A stretch of DNA of 64,000 nt from Pelagibius sp. CAU 1746 (lineage in GTDB: Bacteria > Pseudomonadota > Alphaproteobacteria > Kiloniellales > Kiloniellaceae), in the NCBI RefSeq assembly GCF_039839785.1, contig NZ_JBDOQT010000002.1:496001-560000 (forward strand), given 5' to 3'. The first letter of the stretch is position 1; every line of letters starts with the position of its first letter. This document shows positions 43,229 to 50,647 of the stretch, in pieces. The notes beneath the pieces are model-generated. The model did not search any database. It had not been told where the DNA came from and worked only from the letters and a program-made list of their open reading frames with translations. A program made the translations under genes and the position numbers.

Positions 43229-43483
43229 ATGACCAAGTCGCTTCTTCTCTCGTCCTTCACCGCCGCCAGCCTGGCCCTCGGACTCGCCGCCTGCGACGAG
43301 CAGCAGACCTCGGACAGCGGCAGCGCCGTGCCGATGCAGCAGCAAGGCGCCATGCCCAGCGGAGAGGGCGCCGATCCGCAGACGCAGCAGCCCCAGACGC
43401 AGCAGCCCCAGGCCAGCGGGACCCTGCCGATGGAGCCGGAGACGACGGCGCCGGAGACCGAAGGCTCCGCCAGCGGTCAATAG
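43229..43483 (+). CDS. Small Gln/Pro-rich lipoprotein
   Basis: An 84-residue protein. The signal peptide ends in a lipobox LGLAAC with Cys at residue 22, so it is probably lipid-anchored. The mature part is low-complexity, with a tandem PQTQQPQTQQPQ encoded by two 15-base direct repeats and acidic/Ser/Thr C-terminal sequence. GGAG lies before the ATG. It precedes the ECF sigma factor gene by about 280 bases. It may be an envelope protein of the same regulon, but that is inference. Confidence 0.75.
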   Translation: MTKSLLLSSFTAASLALGLAACDEQQTSDSGSAVPMQQQGAMPSGEGADPQTQQPQTQQPQASGTLPMEPETTAPETEGSASGQ

Positions 43484-43764
43484 CCGCCCGCTCCGCCGGA
43501 ACGGACATGGTGATCTCGCCGGGCGCAGCAGCCGCCGGCCCGCTGGCGACCGCACAGGGGCCGGCGCCGCGCCGCCGACGACAGCCGCAGGATGCGCGGA
43601 AGGGTCTTGCCATGATTGCGGCAGAGACCGACATAATTCGCCACAAATCGACCCCGTTAAGGTTCCACGACAGCCCCCGGCGGCCTGCCTACCTTGAAGC
43701 GATGCGGGGCGGCGCGATGCCGTCCGCACGAAGCGACAAGGTGGCAACAACGGAGGCAAGAAGC

Positions 43765-44346
43765 GTGGCAAGAGCGGACGAGACGGTTCTGGAACATATC
43801 CCCGCCCTGCGCCGCTATGCGCGCTCCCTGGCCGGCGATGCCGCGGAAGCGGACGACCTGGTGCAGGAGAGTCTGAGCCGCGCCCTGGCGCGGCGTCAGA
43901 AGGCGGGCGCACAGGCAGGCGAAATCCGCAATCTGCGGGCCTACCTCTTCACCATCCTGCACAACGCCCACGTCGATCGCCTGAACGACCGGCGGCGCTG
44001 GAGCTACAGCGTTCCCGAGGAGGTGCTGGAAAACCGGCTCGCGCGCCCGGCGCCGCAGCACGGGCAGCTGGAACTGAACGATCTGGCGATGGCGCTGCAA
44101 CGCCTGCCCGAGGAGCAGCGCCAGGCGGTTCTCCTGGTCGGCTACGAAGGCATGGCCTACAAGGACGCGGCCCAGGTTCTGGACGTGCCCATCGGCACGG
44201 TGATGTCGCGCCTGTCGCGCGGCCGTGAAGCGCTGCGCCGCATGATGGCCGGCGCGCCCCTGGCCAATCTGCGGCCGGTCGGCGACCCGGGCAAGGGATC
44301 CAAGAAGGCGCCTCTCCCCTGCGCCAAGCTGCGGAAGGCCAGATGA
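43765..44346 (+). CDS. ECF-type RNA polymerase sigma factor
   Basis: A 193-residue sigma70-family ECF factor. Region 2 is LRRYARSLAGDAAEADDLVQ with ESLSRALARR, and NLRAYLFTILHNAHVDRLND follows. Region 4 is LQRLPEEQRQAVLLVGYEGM with AQVLDVPIGTVMSRLSRGRE, the helix-turn-helix for the -35. The start is GTG at 43765, which has GGAGG at good spacing; ATG codons at 43702 and 43717 are possible. It is followed with a four-base overlap by an anti-sigma gene. The target promoters are unknown, and no consensus site was seen upstream. Confidence 0.93.
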   Translation: MARADETVLEHIPALRRYARSLAGDAAEADDLVQESLSRALARRQKAGAQAGEIRNLRAYLFTILHNAHVDRLNDRRRWSYSVPEEVLENRLARPAPQHGQLELNDLAMALQRLPEEQRQAVLLVGYEGMAYKDAAQVLDVPIGTVMSRLSRGREALRRMMAGAPLANLRPVGDPGKGSKKAPLPCAKLRKAR

Positions 44347-45359
44347 CGCCCAGATGGCACGATAACGACAACGGCATTCCCGAGGAGGAACTGCAAGCCT
44401 ACGTCGACGGCGAACTCGACGGCCGGCGGCGCGCGGCCATCGAGGCCTATCTGGCCACCAACGCCGCCGAGGCGGTGCGGATCGCCGCCTACCGCGCTCA
44501 GAACGTCGCGATGCATGCGCTTTTCGATCCGGCACAAGGCGGCGGCGCGGTGCCGCCGCGGATCACGGAACTCGCCCGACAATTGGACAAGGAGCTTGGC
44601 GGAGCTGCGAAAGCGCGGCGGCGCGGCCGCCTCCTGCGCAACCGGCCCGCCGTTGCGGCGGCGGCGGTGCTGCTGTTCTGCGCCTCGGCGGCGGGCGGCT
44701 TGGCGCTGCACGGCAGCCGCTGGCAGGGCGATCCCCTGGTCGCCTTGGCACGCCAGGCCGGCGGCGGACAAGCCGGCGCCGCCTCGCCGCTCCAGCTCGC
44801 CAGCTCCGTGCCGCAAACCGGCGCCGAAGCCCAGGCCGGCGCCGAGAGCGCGCTCCAAGTCACCGCCTGGCTGGCCGCCCTGCCCGGCAGGGCGCCGGCC
44901 CGCCTGCCGGACCTGCAGGCGCTCGGCTTCGAGCTGGCCGCAGAGCGGGTCATCGCCACCAACAGCGGCCAACCGGCCGCGCAGTTGCTCTACCAGAACG
45001 GCGAAGGCCAGCGCGTGACGCTCTACATGCGCGCCGGCGGCAAGGCGGGCCGGACCGGCTTCACCGTCTTCCGCGAGGGCGCGTCCACCCGCTACGTCTG
45101 GCAGGATAGCCACATGGCCTATTCCCTGGTCGGCAAGATGGCGCAGGACCGGCTGCTGCGCATCGCCGAAGCGGTGAGCCGCAGCCTGCAGCAAGCCGCC
45201 GAGAAGCCCTTAGTGCCGGAAACGGCCACGCCGCCGGCGGGCCTCGAATCAGCCGTGCAGTCCGAAGGCGACATGCCCGCCACACCCCTGGAAGAAGACG
45301 GCCTGACACCCGACGGGCCGCTGCCTGAGCCGAGCGAAGAAGCCGCGAAGGAAACCTGA
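44343..45359 (+). CDS. Transmembrane anti-sigma factor
   Basis: A 338-residue protein. The N-terminal cytoplasmic part has the anti-sigma pattern EEELQAYVDGELDGRRRAAI with a helical region after it, but no HxxxC zinc motif is visible. One helix (AVAAAAVLLFCASAAGGLAL) spans about residues 103-122. The periplasmic part has LQALGFELAAERVIATNSGQ, LLYQNGEGQRVTLYMRAGGK and RYVWQDSHMAYSLVGKMAQD, a fold often found in alphaproteobacterial anti-ECF factors. The C-terminus is acidic and Pro-rich. It overlaps the sigma gene by four bases (ATGA), so the two are coexpressed. Confidence 0.92.
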   Translation: MTPRWHDNDNGIPEEELQAYVDGELDGRRRAAIEAYLATNAAEAVRIAAYRAQNVAMHALFDPAQGGGAVPPRITELARQLDKELGGAAKARRRGRLLRNRPAVAAAAVLLFCASAAGGLALHGSRWQGDPLVALARQAGGGQAGAASPLQLASSVPQTGAEAQAGAESALQVTAWLAALPGRAPARLPDLQALGFELAAERVIATNSGQPAAQLLYQNGEGQRVTLYMRAGGKAGRTGFTVFREGASTRYVWQDSHMAYSLVGKMAQDRLLRIAEAVSRSLQQAAEKPLVPETATPPAGLESAVQSEGDMPATPLEEDGLTPDGPLPEPSEEAAKET

Positions 45360-45408
45360 GGCCTTCAAGCGGCCTTCGACGAGGTCCACGCCGAGCAGGG
45401 AAAACCGG

Positions 45409-46245
45409 TCACGTCTTCATGAAGGACCGGAAGCGTTCCTCCAATTCGCCGAAGCCGATCGCGCCGGAAAGAGCGTCAAACGATCCCCGTTCCGCAATCT
45501 CCCCCGCCGCCGCGAGAAGGCTGCCATAGGCCAGGCGCGCAAAGGCGCTGCCGACGCTGATGCGCTTCACGCCGGCTGCGGCGAGGTCCTGTACGGTGAA
45601 GGCCGCGCCCGGCAGTCCCATCACGACGTTGACCGGCTTTTGAAGCGCCGCGCAGACGCTGCGAATGTCGTCGAGGCTCCGTAGACCCGGCGCATAGAGC
45701 ACGTCGGCGCCGGCGGCCTCGAACGCCTGCAGGCGCCGGATGGTGTCGTCCAGATCGGGACGGCCCCAGAGGAAGTTCTCGCTGCGCGCCGTCAGCACGA
45801 AATCCCGCGGCAGGCCGCGGGCGGCCTCGGCCGCCGCCGCGATCCGCTCCACCGCGAGCGGAAAATCGAAAATGGGATCGTCGCGGCGATTGGTATAATC
45901 CTCGATGGAGCAGCCGGCGAGCCCGGTCGCCGCGGCGGCGCGGATCGTCTCGGCCGCGCTTTCGGGCGAGTCGCCGAAGCCCTTCTCCAAATCGGCGGAG
46001 ACCGGCAAAGCCGTGGCTTCGGTCATGGCGCGGCAATGGGCCAGAACCTCCTCACGGGCCAACAGGCCTTCCGGGCGCCCCAGCGAAAAGGCAAGTCCGG
46101 CACTGGTGGTTGCGAGAGCCTCGAACCCGAGAGACGCCAGCAACCGCGCGCTGCCGACATCCCAGGGGTTCGGAATTACGAAGGCGCCGGCGCGCTGGTG
46201 CAGCGCCCGAAAAACACCCGACTCGGTCGTTTGCGGTGCAGTCAT
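45409..46245 (-). CDS. Isocitrate lyase/PEP mutase superfamily enzyme
   Basis: A 278-residue TIM-barrel enzyme. FVIPNPWDVGSARLLASLGF, ALATTSAGLAFSLGRPEG and VSADLEKGFGDSPESAAETI carry the metal-binding Asp/Glu residues; SIEDYTNRRDDPIFDFPLAV and LTARSENFLWGRPDLDDTI follow. The KKCGH-like Cys loop of isocitrate lyase is absent, so it belongs to the PEP mutase/2,3-dimethylmalate lyase-like group. No phosphonate genes lie nearby, so the reaction is probably a C-C bond cleavage of a 2-hydroxy or 2-oxo acid. Its exact substrate is unknown. Confidence 0.88.
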   Translation of the reverse strand: MTAPQTTESGVFRALHQRAGAFVIPNPWDVGSARLLASLGFEALATTSAGLAFSLGRPEGLLAREEVLAHCRAMTEATALPVSADLEKGFGDSPESAAETIRAAAATGLAGCSIEDYTNRRDDPIFDFPLAVERIAAAAEAARGLPRDFVLTARSENFLWGRPDLDDTIRRLQAFEAAGADVLYAPGLRSLDDIRSVCAALQKPVNVVMGLPGAAFTVQDLAAAGVKRISVGSAFARLAYGSLLAAAGEIAERGSFDALSGAIGFGELEERFRSFMKT

Positions 46246-46342
46246 GATCCCAGCCTAGCGCGAACCTCCTGACAGCGCCCTGTCAGCAGTCTCGCCGCAG
46301 AAGTAAGCGCCGCAACGGGCCGCCGCCGCGGCCGGTTGCGGG

Positions 46343-46567
46343 TCAAGCCTGCCACGGCATCTTGCGGCTCTCAGCCACGGCTTCGTCAAAATCCAGCCCG
46401 ATATCGGCGATCATATGCGGCCCGACCTTCAGCAGTCTCCGCATTTCGCCGCGTACTCCCTGCCGGTGCCGCAAGGCCCCCAACCTTGCATTAACTTTCC
46501 TGAACCATTCCGTGAGAGACCGGCACTCCCCAAGGGGCGCGCGACGCAGGTGCAAGGTTCCACTCAT
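46343..46567 (-). CDS. DUF1127-like small protein
   Basis: A 74-residue basic protein. LRHRQGVRGEMRRLLKVGPH followed by MIADIGLDFDEAVAESRKMP and WQA is the DUF1127 pattern (a helical, Arg-rich body, then IGL...A..E..K.W). Small DUF1127 proteins are conserved in alphaproteobacteria; some bind RNA and affect phosphate or stress responses. A very strong AGGAGGAG ribosome site precedes the ATG. No membrane segment is present. Confidence 0.85.
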   Translation of the reverse strand: MSGTLHLRRAPLGECRSLTEWFRKVNARLGALRHRQGVRGEMRRLLKVGPHMIADIGLDFDEAVAESRKMPWQA

Positions 46568-46687
46568 TTTCTCCTCCTGCGGCTGCTAAAAGCGTATCGG
46601 CAGCGTCCATTGAGCACCTCCCGGGATCCGGCTTCAACTCAAGCTATCTGACTGTTAGGATCAGAAAAACTAACTCAAGAGACAACC

Positions 46688-47599
46688 ATGCAACTGCCCC
46701 CGCTGAACGCCCTGCGCGCCTTCGAGGCGGCCGCCCGCCATGGCAGCTTCGCCGAAGCGGCGGACGAGCTCTGCGTGACCCGCGGCGCCATCAGCCGCCA
46801 CGTGAAGCTGCTGGAAGAGCACCTCGGGGTCCGCCTGTTTCGCCGGCTGCCCAAAGGCATCGAACTGACCGAAGCCGGCCGCCGCTTCCTGCCGGCGCTG
46901 ACCGGGGCCTTCGAGACCATCCGGCACGGCGCCCAGCGCGCCGCGGCCGAGCGCACCGACCTGCACATCATCTGTCCGCCCACCACCTCGATCCGCTGGC
47001 TCATCCCCCGGCTGCCGAAGTTCCGGGCCCAGTGCCCGGACATCCGTGTCCGGCTGACGACGGAGTTCTTCGAGCCGGAAAGTTTCCGCAACGGCGACTT
47101 CGATCTCGGTTTCGGTCTCTCGACCTATCGGACGCAGCGGCCCGGCATGGAGGTGCTGCCCTTCCTGCCCATGTCCATCGTACCGGCCTGCGCGCCGCAG
47201 TTGCTCGAGGGCGACATCCCCCTCAAGCAGCCGAGCGACCTCGCCAACTTCACCCTGCTGCACGAAACGGCGAGCCGCCACGATTGGAAATGCTGGTTGA
47301 AGACCTTCGCCGTCGAGGGCGTCGATCCGGAAACCGGCGATGTCTTTCCGAACCTGGACATGGCGGTGACCGCCGCCCTCATGGGCGCCGGCGTGGTCAT
47401 GGGCGACCTGCTGCTCACCCACCACGAATTCCAGACCGGCCAGTTGGTGATGCCCTTCCCGGATCTGCGCTGCAAGACCGACTGGGGCGACTTCTGCCTG
47501 ATCGGTGCCGCGGCGAGATGGCACGACCCCAAGGTCGAGGCCTTCAAGGCCTGGGTCCTGGAAGTCGCCGCGGAGGACCGCCGGGCGCTGTCGCTCTAG
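46688..47599 (+). CDS. LysR-type regulator (GcvA-like)
   Basis: A 303-residue regulator. The N-terminal helix-turn-helix is LPPLNALRAFEAAARHGSFA with EAADELCVTRGAISRHVKLL, the usual GcvA-like start. ITEF-type effector domain features include TTSIRWLIPRLPKFRAQCPD and the VVMGDLLLTHHEF region. It lies divergently from the DUF1127 gene and convergently with the GST gene, its stop overlapping that of the GST gene by four bases. The divergent DUF1127 gene is a possible target, but the effector is unknown. Confidence 0.93.
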   Translation: MQLPPLNALRAFEAAARHGSFAEAADELCVTRGAISRHVKLLEEHLGVRLFRRLPKGIELTEAGRRFLPALTGAFETIRHGAQRAAAERTDLHIICPPTTSIRWLIPRLPKFRAQCPDIRVRLTTEFFEPESFRNGDFDLGFGLSTYRTQRPGMEVLPFLPMSIVPACAPQLLEGDIPLKQPSDLANFTLLHETASRHDWKCWLKTFAVEGVDPETGDVFPNLDMAVTAALMGAGVVMGDLLLTHHEFQTGQLVMPFPDLRCKTDWGDFCLIGAAARWHDPKVEAFKAWVLEVAAEDRRALSL

Positions 47600-48288
47600 G
47601 CGGCCGCCGGGCGCGGCGCCTTGGCGCCCAAGCCGTCGTAGAGCTTCAGCAGCCGGTCGAACCAGGCGGCGACGGGATCGTCCGCGGGCAACAGGTCCTG
47701 CGGCGAGGAACAGCGCGCCCACTGCAGGGCGCCGAAGACGATGTAGTCGCTGTAGGACGGCGCAGCGCCGCCCAGGAAAGCCAGATCCTTCACGCTGAGA
47801 CGCAGCGGCAGCAGCGCGGCGTGGAGGTTCTTCATGTTCTCCTCCTTCGCCGCCGCGTAGTCCTCCAAGCTGACGCCGAGCGCCTTCTCGCGGGTCTCGC
47901 GGAAATAGCCGGCGTCCTTCGGATCGACGATCTTCACGATGTCGGCAATGATCAACCGCACCAGCGCCGGATGCACCACTGCCTCGGTCCAGCGCTTGAT
48001 GAAGAAGGCGGCACCCTTGGCGTCGCCACTGCCGAACAGCGCCGGGCGGTCGGCATAGGCCTCGTCCAGATAGCAGGCGATCTCCCAGGAGTCGGAAATG
48101 ACCTTGTCGCCGTCCAGCAGCACCGGCACCCGGCCCTGCCCGGAGGACGCGATGACGTCCTTCTCGGTGAAACGCCAGGGAACGGTCTCCACCGCCAGGC
48201 CCTTGTGCGCCAGGGCCATCTTGGTACGCCAGCAGTAGGGACTGAACCGCAGCGACGGGTCGGCGCCCGCCAGGTCGTACATCTTCAC
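47596..48288 (-). CDS. Glutathione S-transferase family protein
   Basis: A 230-residue GST-like protein. The N-terminal thioredoxin domain has DPSLRFSPYCWRTKMALAHK with a possible catalytic Cys, then GQGRVPVLLDGDKVISDSWE, the cis-Pro and glutathione gamma-glutamyl-binding segment. The helical C-terminal domain has FLGGAAPSYSDYIVFGALQW. It resembles beta-etherase/MAPEG-unrelated GSTs that act on glutathione conjugates. The GTG at 48288 has GGGAG at good spacing; an ATG two codons later is possible. Confidence 0.9.
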   Translation of the reverse strand: MKMYDLAGADPSLRFSPYCWRTKMALAHKGLAVETVPWRFTEKDVIASSGQGRVPVLLDGDKVISDSWEIACYLDEAYADRPALFGSGDAKGAAFFIKRWTEAVVHPALVRLIIADIVKIVDPKDAGYFRETREKALGVSLEDYAAAKEENMKNLHAALLPLRLSVKDLAFLGGAAPSYSDYIVFGALQWARCSSPQDLLPADDPVAAWFDRLLKLYDGLGAKAPRPAAA

Positions 48289-48667
48289 GTTCCAACTCCC
48301 CGCGGACAGCCGCCCGCCGCAATCTTCGGCGCCGCCGGCCTTCCGCTGCCGGCGGCGGAAGGCCACAGCCTCCGGTCGTTTATCTTCTCGCGACTACATA
48401 CTTCCGCTCGCAGCCGGTCGGACGAAAGCGGCAAGCGAAGGACGGCCTGCGAAAGTAGAGAACCTCGCCACGCCCCACAACCTGGTTGTGCAACGGCGGT
48501 TGAACGGCGGAAAACGAATGCCCTGCTGATTGTAATTCGTCGAAAAACACGCCGTTTCAGATCGCTGTTCACAGATTGTTAGAATTATCCATGACAGTGA
48601 TGTGGATATCGAATTGATGGCAACCGCAAATCGATTTCAGTAGCCCGAACCGTTGAGGTACTTTCAT
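48289..48667. other. Divergent intergenic region before the chemoreceptor gene
   Basis: About 380 bases between the minus-strand GST gene and the plus-strand chemoreceptor gene. The right 150 bases are AT-rich and must hold the receptor promoter, but no unambiguous sigma70 or sigma28 site stood out. No gene or RNA was recognised. Confidence 0.45.
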
Positions 48668-50647
48668 ATGGCCGTACGAAACCTTCTCAGCAAGCTTCAG
48701 CAGTTTCGCATCTCCGCGCGCATCGGGCTGCTTTCGGCGATCAGCGCTCTCAGCGTCATCGTCCTCGGCGGCGCCTACCTGTTCGGCGACATCAGCCTGG
48801 GAAGCGCCTTTCACGCCCAAGGCGACAGTTCGCACCTCGCGCAGTATGCGCAGGAGGTGGAGTCCGGCGCCCTGCAGATGCGCCGCGCTGAAAAGGATTT
48901 CCTGATCCGCAAGGACATGAAGTACCTGGAGAGGTACGAAGAGGCGACGACGGAAGTGCTGAGCGATCTGGATCGCATGGCCGCACTGGAAGTCGCGGCC
49001 TCGATCCGCGCGGAAATCGGCCGCCTGCGCGAAGGCATCATCGCGCACGCGGAGCAGTTCCGCAAAGTCGCGGCGCTGCAGGAGCGCATCGGCCTCGACG
49101 AGAAAAGCGGCCTGAAAGGCAGCCTGCGCGCCGCCGTTCACGCTGTCGAGACCAAGCTGCAGGAAGCGCGCCTCGATGCTCTGACCGTCAAGATGCTGAT
49201 GATGCGCCGGCACGAGAAGGACTTCATGCTGCGTGGCGCGGAGAAATACATCGGCAGTATCGACGAGCGCCGCCAGGAGTTCGACCGCCTGCTGACCGGC
49301 ACGCCCCTGTCCCAGAGCTTCAAGGACGAGGTTTCCGGCCTGATGGACAAATATCAGGCGGACTTCCATGCCTTTGCCGAGGGGTCCCTCGAACTGGAGG
49401 CGGAGATCTCGCTGCTCAGCGATATCTTCGGGCGGATGAACGACGACTTCGACCGGGCATTCTCAGCCGCGGCCGAAGGCCTCGTCGCCGCCGAGCAGTC
49501 GCTGGAAGCCTCGCGGGTCCTGACCCGGAGCATCTTCCTTGTCATCGGCGTCACCGTGCTCGTCCTGGCCATCGGCCTGGGCGTAATTATCGGCAGAAGC
49601 GTCAGCGGGCCGCTGTTGAAAATGACGGAGACGCTGAAAGCCCTGGCCGCCGGCGACACCTCGCTGGAAGTGCCTTCCCTGGAGAACAAGGACGAAATCG
49701 GCGACATCGCCCGCGCCGTGGTGGTCTTCAAGGAAAACGCCATCGAGCGCGAACGGCTGGAGGCCGAGCAGGCCGCTCAGCGCGCCGCCAACGAGAAACG
49801 GGCCAAGGCCGTCGAACAACTGATCGCGGACTTCGACACCATGGTCGGCGAGGCCCTGGGCGTCGTATCCGCAGCCTCGGCCGAGATGAACGAGTCCGCC
49901 GATTCCATGGCGAAGATCGCCGCGACCACGAAGGAACGCTCCGGCGCCGCCACCAAGGCCGCCGACTCGGCCTCCTCCAACGTTCAGATGGTCGCCGCGG
50001 CCGCCGAGGAGCTGCACGGCGCCATCGGCGAGATCGGCCGCCAGGTCAGCCGCTCGACCGACATCTCCAGCCAGGCCAAGCAGGAATCCGACCGTACCAG
50101 CGAGACCATGTCCGAGCTGGCCACCGCCGCGGAAAAGATCGGTGCGGTGGTGAACCTGATCCAGGATATCGCCGAACAGACCAACCTGCTGGCCCTGAAC
50201 GCCACCATCGAGGCGGCGCGCGCCGGGGAAGCCGGCAAGGGCTTCGCGGTGGTCGCCAGCGAGGTGAAGACCCTGGCCAATCAGACCGCCAAGGCGACCG
50301 AGGAAATCTCACAGCAGATCTCCGCCATGCAGACCTCCACGGGCCAGGCCGTCACGGCGATCAAGCAGGTCAACGGCACCATCGACCAAATCGCCGAGAT
50401 CGCGACGACGATCTCCAGCGCCGTCGAGGAACAGGGCGCGGCGACCCAGGAGATCGCCAAGAACGTCCAGGAGGCCGCCGCCGGCACCGAGGACGTGACC
50501 CGCAACATCACGGAGGTCGATGCCGCCACCGGACAGACCACCGACACCGCCGGCCGGGTTTCGGCTCTCTCCGCCGATCTCACCACTCAGGCCGAACGTC
50601 TGCGCCGCGAGATCGAGACCTTCCTGTCTTCGGTGAAGGCGGCCTAG
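48668..50647 (+). CDS. Methyl-accepting chemotaxis protein with HBM sensor
   Basis: A 659-residue chemoreceptor. A first helix (IGLLSAISALSVIVLGGAYL) lies near residues 19-38. The periplasmic sensor (about 40-285) is all helical and carries two similar motifs, QMRRAEKDFLIRKDMKYLER and MMRRHEKDFMLRGAEKYIGS, the sign of a helical bimodular (HBM) domain. A second helix is near 290-312, then HAMP. The signalling tip contains EQTNLLALNATIEAARAGEA near 505. The ATG at 48668 follows GAGG by nine bases. HBM receptors bind organic acids or polyamines. No chemotaxis genes are adjacent. Confidence 0.93.
   Translation: MAVRNLLSKLQQFRISARIGLLSAISALSVIVLGGAYLFGDISLGSAFHAQGDSSHLAQYAQEVESGALQMRRAEKDFLIRKDMKYLERYEEATTEVLSDLDRMAALEVAASIRAEIGRLREGIIAHAEQFRKVAALQERIGLDEKSGLKGSLRAAVHAVETKLQEARLDALTVKMLMMRRHEKDFMLRGAEKYIGSIDERRQEFDRLLTGTPLSQSFKDEVSGLMDKYQADFHAFAEGSLELEAEISLLSDIFGRMNDDFDRAFSAAAEGLVAAEQSLEASRVLTRSIFLVIGVTVLVLAIGLGVIIGRSVSGPLLKMTETLKALAAGDTSLEVPSLENKDEIGDIARAVVVFKENAIERERLEAEQAAQRAANEKRAKAVEQLIADFDTMVGEALGVVSAASAEMNESADSMAKIAATTKERSGAATKAADSASSNVQMVAAAAEELHGAIGEIGRQVSRSTDISSQAKQESDRTSETMSELATAAEKIGAVVNLIQDIAEQTNLLALNATIEAARAGEAGKGFAVVASEVKTLANQTAKATEEISQQISAMQTSTGQAVTAIKQVNGTIDQIAEIATTISSAVEEQGAATQEIAKNVQEAAAGTEDVTRNITEVDAATGQTTDTAGRVSALSADLTTQAERLRREIETFLSSVKAA

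Noticed and set aside
45409-46245. A phosphonate-pathway PEP mutase
   Set aside because: No phosphonate biosynthesis or catabolism genes are adjacent, and the motif does not separate mutase from lyase members.
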